This document shows positions 24,515-31,882 of a stretch of 64,000 bases of DNA, piece after piece. The notes under the pieces were generated by a model. The model ran no database searches. It was not told where the DNA came from and worked only from the letters and a program-made list of their open reading frames with translations. Source of the stretch: CAADGU01 sp035444285 (GTDB taxonomy: Bacteria; Chloroflexota; Anaerolineae; Promineifilales; Promineifilaceae); the NCBI GenBank assembly GCA_035444285.1, contig DAOMOK010000006.1, positions 1-64,000 of the forward strand, given 5' to 3'. The position numbers and the translations under genes were made by a program. Each line of letters starts with the position of its first letter. The stretch's first letter is position 1.

Positions 24515-26488
24515 ATGAGTGCGGAAGTCTACTGCAAGCTTATTGAACAAACTGGGGCAGGCTGTTATTACTTATGGGGGCCGATCCAAAGTGCATTATT
24601 AATAGAGATCGCTGAAGGAAACGTTGATCTGATCGCTGATATCACATTATTGGGAGGGTTGACAGAAGAGGGCAAAATGCCACAAATGCGACAGGAGATG
24701 ATGGTTCAACTTCTGTGTACTGCGAGTCAGGAACATTACACTAGGGTTTCAGATTTGCTGAGACAACTTATTTCCGTTAATGCCTTACGAGGTCAGACCA
24801 TATCAACACAGCAGAAAATTGAGGCAAAAAAAGTAGCAGCCCTGGTTGCAGGACAGAGTGGGATTGAGGCCATACTTTTAACTTTGCTGGAAGATAGAAA
24901 TGAAGAAGTCAGGCGCGTGACCGTTGAAGCTACGTTTTACTTGTGGCAGAAAGAGAGAAGTGCAGGTTATACGGTTGGAAATGCCAAGGGTATTGCGATC
25001 GTACGGTCGCTGGGAAATTCAGACCGGATCAGTCGTTGGTTATTGCCCTCACGTCGCAGACTGCAGTCTTGTCTCGAACTCTCGTTATCCCTTCTTTTTG
25101 CGGAGTATGATGACGAGCAGGTTGTGGCCTTTCTGAGAGACACCTGGACAAAGATCGTGAAAAAACTCCTCTGGTACGAGACCGATCATCAGGCAACAAC
25201 TGGCCGCCATCTTCAGCTTATTCGCACGCTGCTACTAAAACTTGTTGTCAATTCAGGAGTTCTTTTCGCCAAAAGTATCGAGGATAATGAAAAATTGTCC
25301 ATCTATGATATCCAGGCTCTCGACGGTTTCTTTCGATCATCGGCAAAGACGAAGGCGCTTTTCAGCCAATTGGCGCCTTATATCTGCTCCACATATGGCT
25401 CCATAACTGAGATTCGTGCTGAATTGATGACGCTAGCATTAAGCCGAGACCTGATGCTGAATTATTTGTTGGTTGCTATTCTTGGTGCCCAGATTGCAGC
25501 AAGGCCCGCTGAAACGCTTGAGATTATTGAGGATATCTTCTCAAAGGTCATCACAGTAAAACCAGGACTGCCTTCTCTTCCAATGCTTATCATCACTCTA
25601 AGTAGCTCGTTTGGCGGGCTTGATAGAGACACGATAGATCCCAGGGCGCTTTTGCTACAAAGTACCATTATCAAAGAATTTCAGATACAACATGATTCTC
25701 TTTGTGAAATATACCGAAAAAGCAATGTTTTGGAGAGAATCAGATATAAAGAAACAAATCACACCTTGAGATTTATCTATTCAGGGTTGAGCAGTCATCC
25801 TCAGTGGAACAAAGAAAAATATGGTTCTGTGAATGCACATGGGATTCTGGATGTTTTTATCGACAACATGAGAGATGGTCATTACTATGACCTGGCAAAA
25901 ATCCACCGCTACGTCGTCAATGTGACTGCACCACGCCACAAAAAATACCGAGACCATAACAACGCTATTCTGGATTCTCTGGACCCAATTTTCAAGCTAT
26001 GGCTAATGGGTGAAATTGATCCTAAAGAGATTATAAAAGCAGTAACCTTATTTCAAGAATATGGGTTGAAAAATGGACACGGTTTCTTTGAAAAGGAGCA
26101 GAGTATATCAAGAGAGACCAAGGAATACGTGGTCATTGAAGAAGAATTAATTAGATCGTTGGCAAAAATCAAGAACTATGCCTCGGATGAAGTTGAAGAC
26201 TATATGGTGAACAGACAACTCAAAGCAGAATTTAAAAGGCGTGTGTCCAATCGATCAGAGGAAGAAGCCTTGGCCTCTGCTGTCAGGGGTAATGGCATTA
26301 TCTTTGTGCGTGATGAAGTCTTGCTTAAACCTGACGGGTTACTGAATAAACTATTTGTTGATTGGTTTCGCCAGGCCCCTTACTGCAAAAGTATAACTCA
26401 ATGGATCAGTATCGCCTTCATGTCCGCTATTAATGCCTTATGTGATGAACCATTATTTCTCATTCGGTTACCCCAAGATACAGCTTAA
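24515..26488 (+). CDS. Helical-repeat (HEAT-like) protein, probable sensor partner of the NACHT ATPase
   Basis: A 657-residue protein without a signal peptide or membrane segment, rich in paired amphipathic helices such as GIEAILLTLLEDRNEEVRRV followed by TVEATFYLWQKE, a pattern seen in HEAT/ARM repeats. STAND ATPases of defence systems usually carry such repeats on the same chain C-terminal to the ATPase. This protein starts 26 bp after the ATPase stop, in another frame. Its first residues (YYLWGPIQSALLIEIAEG) look like the direct continuation of that architecture. Either a two-protein system or a frameshifted single gene is possible. A weak GGAG lies about 13 bases before the ATG. No family assigned. 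Confidence 0.65.
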   Translation: MSAEVYCKLIEQTGAGCYYLWGPIQSALLIEIAEGNVDLIADITLLGGLTEEGKMPQMRQEMMVQLLCTASQEHYTRVSDLLRQLISVNALRGQTISTQQKIEAKKVAALVAGQSGIEAILLTLLEDRNEEVRRVTVEATFYLWQKERSAGYTVGNAKGIAIVRSLGNSDRISRWLLPSRRRLQSCLELSLSLLFAEYDDEQVVAFLRDTWTKIVKKLLWYETDHQATTGRHLQLIRTLLLKLVVNSGVLFAKSIEDNEKLSIYDIQALDGFFRSSAKTKALFSQLAPYICSTYGSITEIRAELMTLALSRDLMLNYLLVAILGAQIAARPAETLEIIEDIFSKVITVKPGLPSLPMLIITLSSSFGGLDRDTIDPRALLLQSTIIKEFQIQHDSLCEIYRKSNVLERIRYKETNHTLRFIYSGLSSHPQWNKEKYGSVNAHGILDVFIDNMRDGHYYDLAKIHRYVVNVTAPRHKKYRDHNNAILDSLDPIFKLWLMGEIDPKEIIKAVTLFQEYGLKNGHGFFEKEQSISRETKEYVVIEEELIRSLAKIKNYASDEVEDYMVNRQLKAEFKRRVSNRSEEEALASAVRGNGIIFVRDEVLLKPDGLLNKLFVDWFRQAPYCKSITQWISIAFMSAINALCDEPLFLIRLPQDTA

Positions 26489-26620
26489 TTCATATAACGG
26501 ATTATCCCGACCGTAATATGCAGCTAGATTTCATCCCTATTTTATTGAACGCAGACATAGAAAACCCACTGAAGGCTTAGAGGCTATTCCGAATCCCATA
26601 TAGGCGCCACCCGCCAGAAA

Positions 26621-26636
26621 TAGAACCTGTGTTCTA
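26621..26636. promoter_or_regulatory. LexA (SOS) operator of Gram-positive type upstream of recA
   Basis: TAGAACCTGTGTTCTA is a palindrome containing GAAC-N4-GTTC, the core of the LexA box known from Bacillus and related groups. It lies just upstream of the recA promoter, so LexA should repress recA until DNA damage. Confidence 0.8.
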
Positions 26637-26653
26637 AAATCCATGTTCCGCCG

Positions 26654-26682
26654 TTGACAGATCAGAACATTCGTGCTAATAT
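26654..26682 (+). promoter_or_regulatory. recA promoter
   Basis: TTGACA at 26654 and TAATAT at 26677 are separated by 17 bases, a near-consensus sigma-A promoter. The SOS box lies about 18 bases upstream of the -35. Confidence 0.85.
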
Positions 26683-26728
26683 CTCGCTATTGTTGCCGTA
26701 ATTAATCAGTCAATAAGGAGACAATCTC

Positions 26729-27808
26729 ATGGCAAAATCAAATGGGTCTGGCGACGGCCGTGACGCTACCCTGGAAAAAACATTGGAGACCCTTACCAAA
26801 CGTTTTGGGGAAGGTACGATCATGCGCCTGGGTGAGGCCCAGCACATGCATGTGGAATCCATTCCCACCGGTTCATTAGCGTTGGACATCGCCCTGGGCG
26901 TGGGCGGCGTGCCACGGGGGCGGGTGGTGGAAATCTACGGCCCGGAATCGTCCGGCAAGACCACCCTCTGCCAGCACATCATTGCCGAGGCGCAAAAACG
27001 GGGCGGCGTCTGCGCCTTTGTAGACATGGAACACGCCCTTGATCCCAACTATGCCGAACGCTGCGGCGTAGACGTGAATGACCTTTACGTCTCGCAGCCG
27101 GACACCGGTGAGCAGGCATTGGAAATTGCCGAGGCGCTCATTCGCTCCGGCACCATGGACGTGGTGGTGGTGGACTCGGTAGCGGCGCTGGTGCCCCGCG
27201 CCGAAATTGAGGGCGAAATGGGTGACGCCCACGTCGGTTTGCAAGCCCGGCTCATGTCGCAGGCGCTGCGCAAACTATCCGGCGCGATCAAACAGACCAA
27301 CACCGTCGTCATCTTCACCAACCAGCTTCGCTCCAAAATTGGCGTCATGTTTGGCAACCCGGAGACGACCAGCGGCGGCAATGCGCTCAAATTTTACGCC
27401 TCCGTACGCATTGATGTCCGACGCACCGAGGCGATCAAGGCAGGCGCGGAAGTGGTGGGCAACCGGACGAAGGTCAAAATCAAGAAGAACAAGGTAGCCG
27501 CGCCCTTTGCCGAATGTGAATTTGACATCATGTACAACCAGGGGATTTCCTTTGTGGGCGATGTGGTGGACCTGGGTGTGCAATATGGCCTGATTGACAA
27601 ACGCGGTGCGTATTTCCGCTACGGCGATACGCTGTTGGGGCAGGGCCGGGAAAATGCCAAAGTCTTCCTCGTGGAAAATCCTGGTATTTTGGATGAACTG
27701 GAATATCTGATTCGCCGTGAAGCGGGCCTGCCACTGGGGGAATTTGAAGCCGAAGCGCCGCCACTGAACGGCAACGGCCGTGTCCTCGTCGAGGATGCGG
27801 TATTCTAA
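26729..27808 (+). CDS. recA: Recombinase A
   Basis: RecA polymerises on single-stranded DNA, drives homologous pairing and strand exchange and triggers LexA self-cleavage. The 359 residues include Walker A GPESSGKTT near residue 71, VDMEHALDP, Walker B-like DVVVVDSVAALVP, the L1/L2 region (EIEGEMGDAHVGLQARLMSQALRK; NPETTSGGNALKFYASVR) and the C-terminal domain. Length is normal. An AAGGAG site lies eight bases before the start. It stands alone, with an SOS box and strong promoter upstream and a terminator directly downstream, and is convergent with plsY. Confidence 0.98.
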   Translation: MAKSNGSGDGRDATLEKTLETLTKRFGEGTIMRLGEAQHMHVESIPTGSLALDIALGVGGVPRGRVVEIYGPESSGKTTLCQHIIAEAQKRGGVCAFVDMEHALDPNYAERCGVDVNDLYVSQPDTGEQALEIAEALIRSGTMDVVVVDSVAALVPRAEIEGEMGDAHVGLQARLMSQALRKLSGAIKQTNTVVIFTNQLRSKIGVMFGNPETTSGGNALKFYASVRIDVRRTEAIKAGAEVVGNRTKVKIKKNKVAAPFAECEFDIMYNQGISFVGDVVDLGVQYGLIDKRGAYFRYGDTLLGQGRENAKVFLVENPGILDELEYLIRREAGLPLGEFEAEAPPLNGNGRVLVEDAVF

Positions 27809-28398
27809 ACCGAAGTGGGGGGATGTTTCCCCCACTTCGGTTTTTGCTGCAAATCTGCCCGGTGGGAGATGGCGAGCACGGCCGTCATCCCCAACCACGT
27901 CCCTAACCAAACGGACGGCGCATTCAGCAGCAGCAACCCCGGCAGCAGACAAAGGCAGCCCAACAGCACCGCCCACCCTTCCGGGCGCAGGGTGAACAGC
28001 CATACGGCAAACAACAGCCCCAACAGGATGGGTACGACAAAAAGCGACAGTCCCGTCCAGACGCCAAACGTCACCGCCAGCGCCTTGCCGCCGCGCCAAC
28101 CCAGAAATGGGGAAAAGGCATGTCCGGCGATGGGGGCAATGGCAACGGCCGTTAACCCCCATCCACCTATCTGCCAGCCAAAATTCGCCAGCGCCACCGG
28201 CAGCACCCCCTTCAGAAAATCAAGCAGCAGCGCCAAAATCCCCCACCCCTTGCCGCCAGCGCGGAAGACGTTGGTCGCCCCCGGATTGCCGTCGCCAAAC
28301 TGGCGAATATCCACCCCCAATGCCACCTTTCCCACCCACACCGACATCGGCAATGCGCCGCAGAGGAAGGCAAGGGGGATAAAGAGGAGGGGGGGCAT
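27805..28398 (-). CDS. plsY: Glycerol-3-phosphate acyltransferase PlsY
   Basis: Integral membrane enzyme transferring acyl groups from acyl-phosphate to glycerol 3-phosphate, the first step of phospholipid synthesis. The 197 residues show the three conserved cytoplasmic motifs: GALPMSVWVGK near the start (motif 1 region), the glycine-rich DGNPGATNVFR (motif 2), and GHAFSPFLGWRGGKALAVTFG (motif 3). About five to six membrane segments are visible. The gene overlaps the recA stop by a few bases, and its last residues (WGKHPPTSV) are encoded by the shared terminator stem. A GATTACG-type repeat abuts the start codon, leaving no clear ribosome site. Confidence 0.93.
   Translation of the reverse strand: MPPLLFIPLAFLCGALPMSVWVGKVALGVDIRQFGDGNPGATNVFRAGGKGWGILALLLDFLKGVLPVALANFGWQIGGWGLTAVAIAPIAGHAFSPFLGWRGGKALAVTFGVWTGLSLFVVPILLGLLFAVWLFTLRPEGWAVLLGCLCLLPGLLLLNAPSVWLGTWLGMTAVLAISHRADLQQKPKWGKHPPTSV
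27807..27845. terminator. Bidirectional terminator overlapping the plsY 3' end
   Basis: AAACCGAAGTGGGGG pairs with CCCCCACTTCGGTTT around a short loop and is followed by TTTTT on the plus strand. On the minus strand the stem encodes the last residues of PlsY and is followed by TAG. It begins inside the recA stop codon. Confidence 0.92.
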
Positions 28399-28490
28399 GG
28401 TTATCGGTAATCGGTTATCGGTTATCCGTGACCCGCAATCCGACTCTCACGGATTACGGTTCACGGGTTACGGATTACGGGTTACGAAAG
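28399..28490. repeat. GATTACGG/CGGTTATCGG repeats between plsY and the cyclase
   Basis: Tandem CGGTTATCGG and CGGATTACGG units in both orientations fill the gap and extend into the very end of the cyclase gene, so its last residues (RGFAFVTRNP) are partly repeat-encoded. Confidence 0.8.
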
Positions 28491-29265
28491 CAAACCCGCG
28501 GAGGGAACGCAGGCGTTCGTGGCTTTCTTCGGCCAACAGCAGGGTGATGCCGAAGCCGATCAGGACGTTGGTGAGCAGGAAGAAGAGCAGTTCTTCGATA
28601 GGCAGGACGCCGCCAAGCAAAATGCCGGTGGATTGCGCCGGGTCAATTGTCCACGTGCCCCAACCAATGGCCAGGGCGTCGGCGGCGCTGAGGTAAAGTA
28701 CCAGGGGCGCAATCGTCCAGAAGACCAGGCGGCGGTAGCGCCACAGGATGTCCGCACCAAACCCCACTTGCAGCATAATGGGCAGCAGCGCCCAGACCAG
28801 TTCCAGGCCCAGGTACGTACCCGGCTGCCAGCGCACCACCAGGATGATCACCGAGATGACCCACAATACCGCCAGTATCGCCACCGACCACCAGCGCAGC
28901 GACGGCCGTAACGCTTCTTTACTCGCCACCCCCTGCAACCGCCGCGCCAAAAACAATAGCCACAAGCCACCCAAAATGGGCTGCAACACAAAAAAGGTAT
29001 ACTCCTCAATCGGTACCCAACCGATGACCAGACCGGTTACCAACGCCGGGTCATACCACCAGACGCGGGTAGCCACCAGATAATTATCCCAGGGTGTGGT
29101 GTAAATCACCGCCACCAGCACATGCAGGGCAATGGCCGCATAGGGGGGCCATGATTGCAGCATGGGGGGTAGAGTACGGCCGTGCCGCTTATCCCACACT
29201 TCAATGCCTACCAAAATCAAAATGGGTATCACTAAAAAAATCGCTAAAAAACCAAAATAGGTCAT
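28468..29265 (-). CDS. Lycopene cyclase (fused CrtYc-CrtYd type)
   Basis: Integral membrane carotenoid cyclase of the heterodimer-derived type, closing beta-ionone rings on lycopene. Two related halves are fused in 265 residues: the first has TTPWDNYLVATRVWWYDP and VPIEEYTFFVLQ, the second TWTIDPAQSTGILLGG and LPIEELLFFLLTN. The PxEE motifs are thought to be catalytically important in this family. About six to seven membrane helices are seen. It is the last carotenoid gene in the operon. It may make mono- or bicyclic products. Confidence 0.88.
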   Translation of the reverse strand: MTYFGFLAIFLVIPILILVGIEVWDKRHGRTLPPMLQSWPPYAAIALHVLVAVIYTTPWDNYLVATRVWWYDPALVTGLVIGWVPIEEYTFFVLQPILGGLWLLFLARRLQGVASKEALRPSLRWWSVAILAVLWVISVIILVVRWQPGTYLGLELVWALLPIMLQVGFGADILWRYRRLVFWTIAPLVLYLSAADALAIGWGTWTIDPAQSTGILLGGVLPIEELLFFLLTNVLIGFGITLLLAEESHERLRSLRGFAFVTRNP

Positions 29266-29278
29266 GGATACAAATCCT

Positions 29279-29313
29279 TAGACATGCGATTTCTTGAAGA
29301 AATCGCATGTCTT
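29279..29313. repeat. GACATGCGATTTCTTGAAG hairpin
   Basis: AGACATGCGATTTCTT and AAGAAATCGCATGTCT form a perfect hairpin between the glycosyltransferase and cyclase genes. Its near twin lies between nuoK and nuoL (54.47 kb). Confidence 0.9.
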
Positions 29314-30407
29314 CATCTTACCAGCCGATTCTTCCACTGAATCCCCCGCCCCATCAGGCGGGTGAGCAGGCCCCAACAGGAGGCAGCCTGCACAAGGGTG
29401 GCGCCCAGGGGCGCCAGCAGCGCATTGGCGCTGCCGCCAAAACGCCGCCCCCAGGTGATAAAACCGGGCACGGTCAGCAGCCACGTTACAAACAGCCAGC
29501 GCCGGTTTACCAGCCCAAACAAAATGAACAACGGCGCTAACAGCGGCATCATCGCCCCGGTGACAAAAAAGGCAGTGCCAAATGCACCGGCGCCCGAATA
29601 CTTCAACGAACCCGATCCCAACCGGGAGAAACCGCGCCACAAATGGGGCAGATTGTCATACATGTAAACCGTCGCCAATTCTTCGCCGCGCAGCATGGGC
29701 ACGTGATACCCCTGCTGCTGCAAGTGAACGCCCAGCGCCAGGTCTTCGAGCATTTCATGGCGCACGGCCGTCATCCCCCCACTCTGCTCATACACATCCC
29801 GCCGCAGCAGGATGTATTGCCCGTTCAGGGTGGCGCTGTGCGGACGCTGCCCGGCAAACAGCCCGGCAAAACCGACCATCAACGCCGCCCGATCCACCGA
29901 CCCCATGGTCGCCTGCCGGGGGAAAATGCTCAAGCCATCCAGCCCGTTTGCCAGAGCGTAACTGACGGCCGTGACCGCACTTGCCGGGTGGTGTTGCATG
30001 TCCGCATCGGTAAAAAGCAGCCACTCCCCCCGCGAGGCCAACACGCCCTGATGCACCGCGTTTGGTTTGCCCAACCAGCCCGTGGGCAGCCTGGTCAACC
30101 GCTGCACACAAACGCCATAATAGTCGGCGACGACGGCCGTGTTGTCCTCTGAATTGTCATCAACCACCAGGATTTCCAATTCGCCGGGATACTGCTGCGC
30201 CTGGAGCGTGGGCAGCAGCCGGTGTAAATTGGCCGCCTCGTTGCGGGCGGGGATGATGATGGAGAGGGAGGGGTACGGCCGTTGCCCCTCCGCCGCCTCC
30301 GGGCAAGGGGAAAGCACCGGCATCCGCCGGTACAGCCACTCCCCCCGCAGCGCCAGCGGCATAGCGGCAAAAGTAAACAGGGCCATGGTGAAGTCGTGGT
30401 AGGTCAT
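29313..30407 (-). CDS. Family 2 glycosyltransferase, carotenoid-cluster (CruC/CrtQ-like)
   Basis: A 364-residue GT2 enzyme. Its N-terminal helix is followed by the GT-A fold: SIIIPARNEAANLHRLLPTL, LEILVVDDNSEDNT, the metal-binding LLFTDADMQHHP, an acceptor region with LEDLALGVHLQQQGYHV, and two to three C-terminal membrane helices. The domain order matches carotenoid glycosyltransferases such as CruC or staphylococcal CrtQ. The position between the P450 and the cyclase suggests it attaches sugar to a hydroxycarotenoid, but the substrate is inferred from context only. Confidence 0.8.
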   Translation of the reverse strand: MTYHDFTMALFTFAAMPLALRGEWLYRRMPVLSPCPEAAEGQRPYPSLSIIIPARNEAANLHRLLPTLQAQQYPGELEILVVDDNSEDNTAVVADYYGVCVQRLTRLPTGWLGKPNAVHQGVLASRGEWLLFTDADMQHHPASAVTAVSYALANGLDGLSIFPRQATMGSVDRAALMVGFAGLFAGQRPHSATLNGQYILLRRDVYEQSGGMTAVRHEMLEDLALGVHLQQQGYHVPMLRGEELATVYMYDNLPHLWRGFSRLGSGSLKYSGAGAFGTAFFVTGAMMPLLAPLFILFGLVNRRWLFVTWLLTVPGFITWGRRFGGSANALLAPLGATLVQAASCWGLLTRLMGRGIQWKNRLVR

Positions 30408-30416
30408 GTTTTCAGA

Positions 30417-30495
30417 TACGTAATCCGTGAAGCGTAATCCGTGATGCGTGATGCGTGAACCGATAGTCGGATTACGGATTACCGATTACGAATTA
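30417..30495. repeat. GTGATGCGTGA / GATTACGG repeat cluster
   Basis: CGTAATCCGTGAAGCGTAATCC, GTGATGCGTGATGCGTGAACC and CGGATTACGGATTACCGATTACG run through the gap and into the last codons of the P450 gene. Confidence 0.8.
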
Positions 30496-31834
30496 CCATC
30501 CTCACCCCCGGTTTTGGTTCCAGCGTTGCGCCCATGTAGGGTTTGATTTTTTGGCCGGGAACCAGGGTCAGGGTGAATTTTTGTAAGATGCGGGCCAGCA
30601 CAATCTTGGCCTCAATCTGGGCAAAGGTGGCGCCAATGCAGTTGCGTGGACCACCGCCAAAGGGCACATAGGTGAGCGGCGGTCGCTGGCTACGCGCATT
30701 TTTATCGAAACGATGCGGGCAAAATTGCTCCGGGTTTTCCCAATGTTTTTTGTCCCGGTGCGCCAGGTAAATGGAATACATCACCCGCGTCCCGGCCTGC
30801 ACTTCATACCCGGTCACATCCAGGTCAGTAGCCGCCATGCGGTTGCCCACGTGAATGGGTGGGTAAAGCCGCAGCGCCTCTTTGAAAGCCATGTCCAGGA
30901 ATTCCAACTTGTTCAGGTGACTTTCGCCGGGATCATCACCGGCTAACACGGCGTCTACTTCGACCACGGCCGTCGCCATCTGTTCCGGGTGCTGCGCCAG
31001 CAGATAGAGCGTCCAGGTGAGCGAAGCCGTGCTGGTATCATGCCCGGCGATGAGCATGGTCAGCAGTTGGTCGCGGATAAGGCCATCGTCCAACCCGGCC
31101 TGGATGAGGGCGGTGAGGAGATCAGGTGAGGGGGTGAGGGGGTGAGCAGGTGATGACGTTTCGTCCAATCTCTCAGTCTCCCAATCTCCGATCTCCAATC
31201 TCCGCTGTGCAATCAACCCATACAGGTAATCATCCATCGCCTGCAGCGCCTTTTTGTAGCCGGGGCGGGGCATATCGGGCCAGATGATCCACAGGCCGGG
31301 AGAAATGTACTTGATCGTTTTGAGGATGGGCGTCCACATGCGTTCCAGGTCAGGCCACATGTCTACGCCGAAGGTCGCACCCAGGAGGATGAGCAGGGCC
31401 AGGCGGCGCATTTCCACCAGCATGTCTACCGTGCCGCCGTCCACCCATTGGGCGGTCAGTTCGTCCGTGTAACGCAAAATGGTGGGGATGTGGGGCATGA
31501 TGGACGGCCGTTGCAACACCGGTTCCATGATGGCGCGTAAACGGCCGTGGGCCTCCCCATCTTGCACCAAAATCCCCTGTCGCAGCAGTTGTGCCACCGG
31601 ATCCTTCTCATTGCGCCACAAAAACTGCTCACGATCTGAAACCAGCACAAAACGGTTGGTCTCTGGCCCCACCAGCACCGCCGGTTGAAAACCGGGCAGC
31701 GTAATCTGGAAGGCGTCGCCCACATGCTCGTGCATCATTTCCAGCGCCACCAGCAGGGAACGCTCCCGCGCCAGCCGTTTCAGCACTTCTAGTCCTAGTT
31801 TTTCATCCGCTACCGGGAGAGGTTTTGTGTCCAT
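30479..31834 (-). CDS. Cytochrome P450, probable carotenoid oxygenase
   Basis: A 451-residue soluble-type P450. Visible are the oxygen-binding I-helix AGHDTSTASL near residue 258, ExxR in EALRLYPP near 316, the PERF-like CPHRFDK and the haem loop FGGGPRNCIG near 390-399 with the ligand Cys. Its place between crtI and a glycosyltransferase recalls the Thermus CYP175A1 beta-carotene hydroxylase, so ring hydroxylation is the likely job. Residues about 210-235 (LEIGDWETERLDETSSPAHP) are encoded by a GAGATTGGGAGATTG repeat like those between genes, an apparent in-frame insertion in a loop. Redox partners are not in the window. Confidence 0.88.
   Translation of the reverse strand: MDTKPLPVADEKLGLEVLKRLARERSLLVALEMMHEHVGDAFQITLPGFQPAVLVGPETNRFVLVSDREQFLWRNEKDPVAQLLRQGILVQDGEAHGRLRAIMEPVLQRPSIMPHIPTILRYTDELTAQWVDGGTVDMLVEMRRLALLILLGATFGVDMWPDLERMWTPILKTIKYISPGLWIIWPDMPRPGYKKALQAMDDYLYGLIAQRRLEIGDWETERLDETSSPAHPLTPSPDLLTALIQAGLDDGLIRDQLLTMLIAGHDTSTASLTWTLYLLAQHPEQMATAVVEVDAVLAGDDPGESHLNKLEFLDMAFKEALRLYPPIHVGNRMAATDLDVTGYEVQAGTRVMYSIYLAHRDKKHWENPEQFCPHRFDKNARSQRPPLTYVPFGGGPRNCIGATFAQIEAKIVLARILQKFTLTLVPGQKIKPYMGATLEPKPGVRMVIRNR
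31126..31205. repeat. GAGATTGG repeat inserted in-frame in the P450 gene
   Basis: GGTGAGGGGGTGAGGGGGTGAG and CAATCTCTCAGTCTCCCAATC-type units, the same family as the hairpins at 41.4 and 53.0 kb, lie within the open frame of the P450. Confidence 0.75.
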
Positions 31835-31845
31835 ATGGGCTGCGA

Positions 31846-31879
31846 AGACCCTAAGGGGTTTTTGAAACCCTTAGGGTCT
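31846..31879. repeat. AGACCCTAAGGGGTTT hairpin
   Basis: AGACCCTAAGGGGTTT and AAACCCTTAGGGTCT pair around a three-base loop between crtI and the P450 gene. Its twin is between nuoE and nuoF (47.95 kb). Confidence 0.88.
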
Positions 31880-31882
31880 GTG

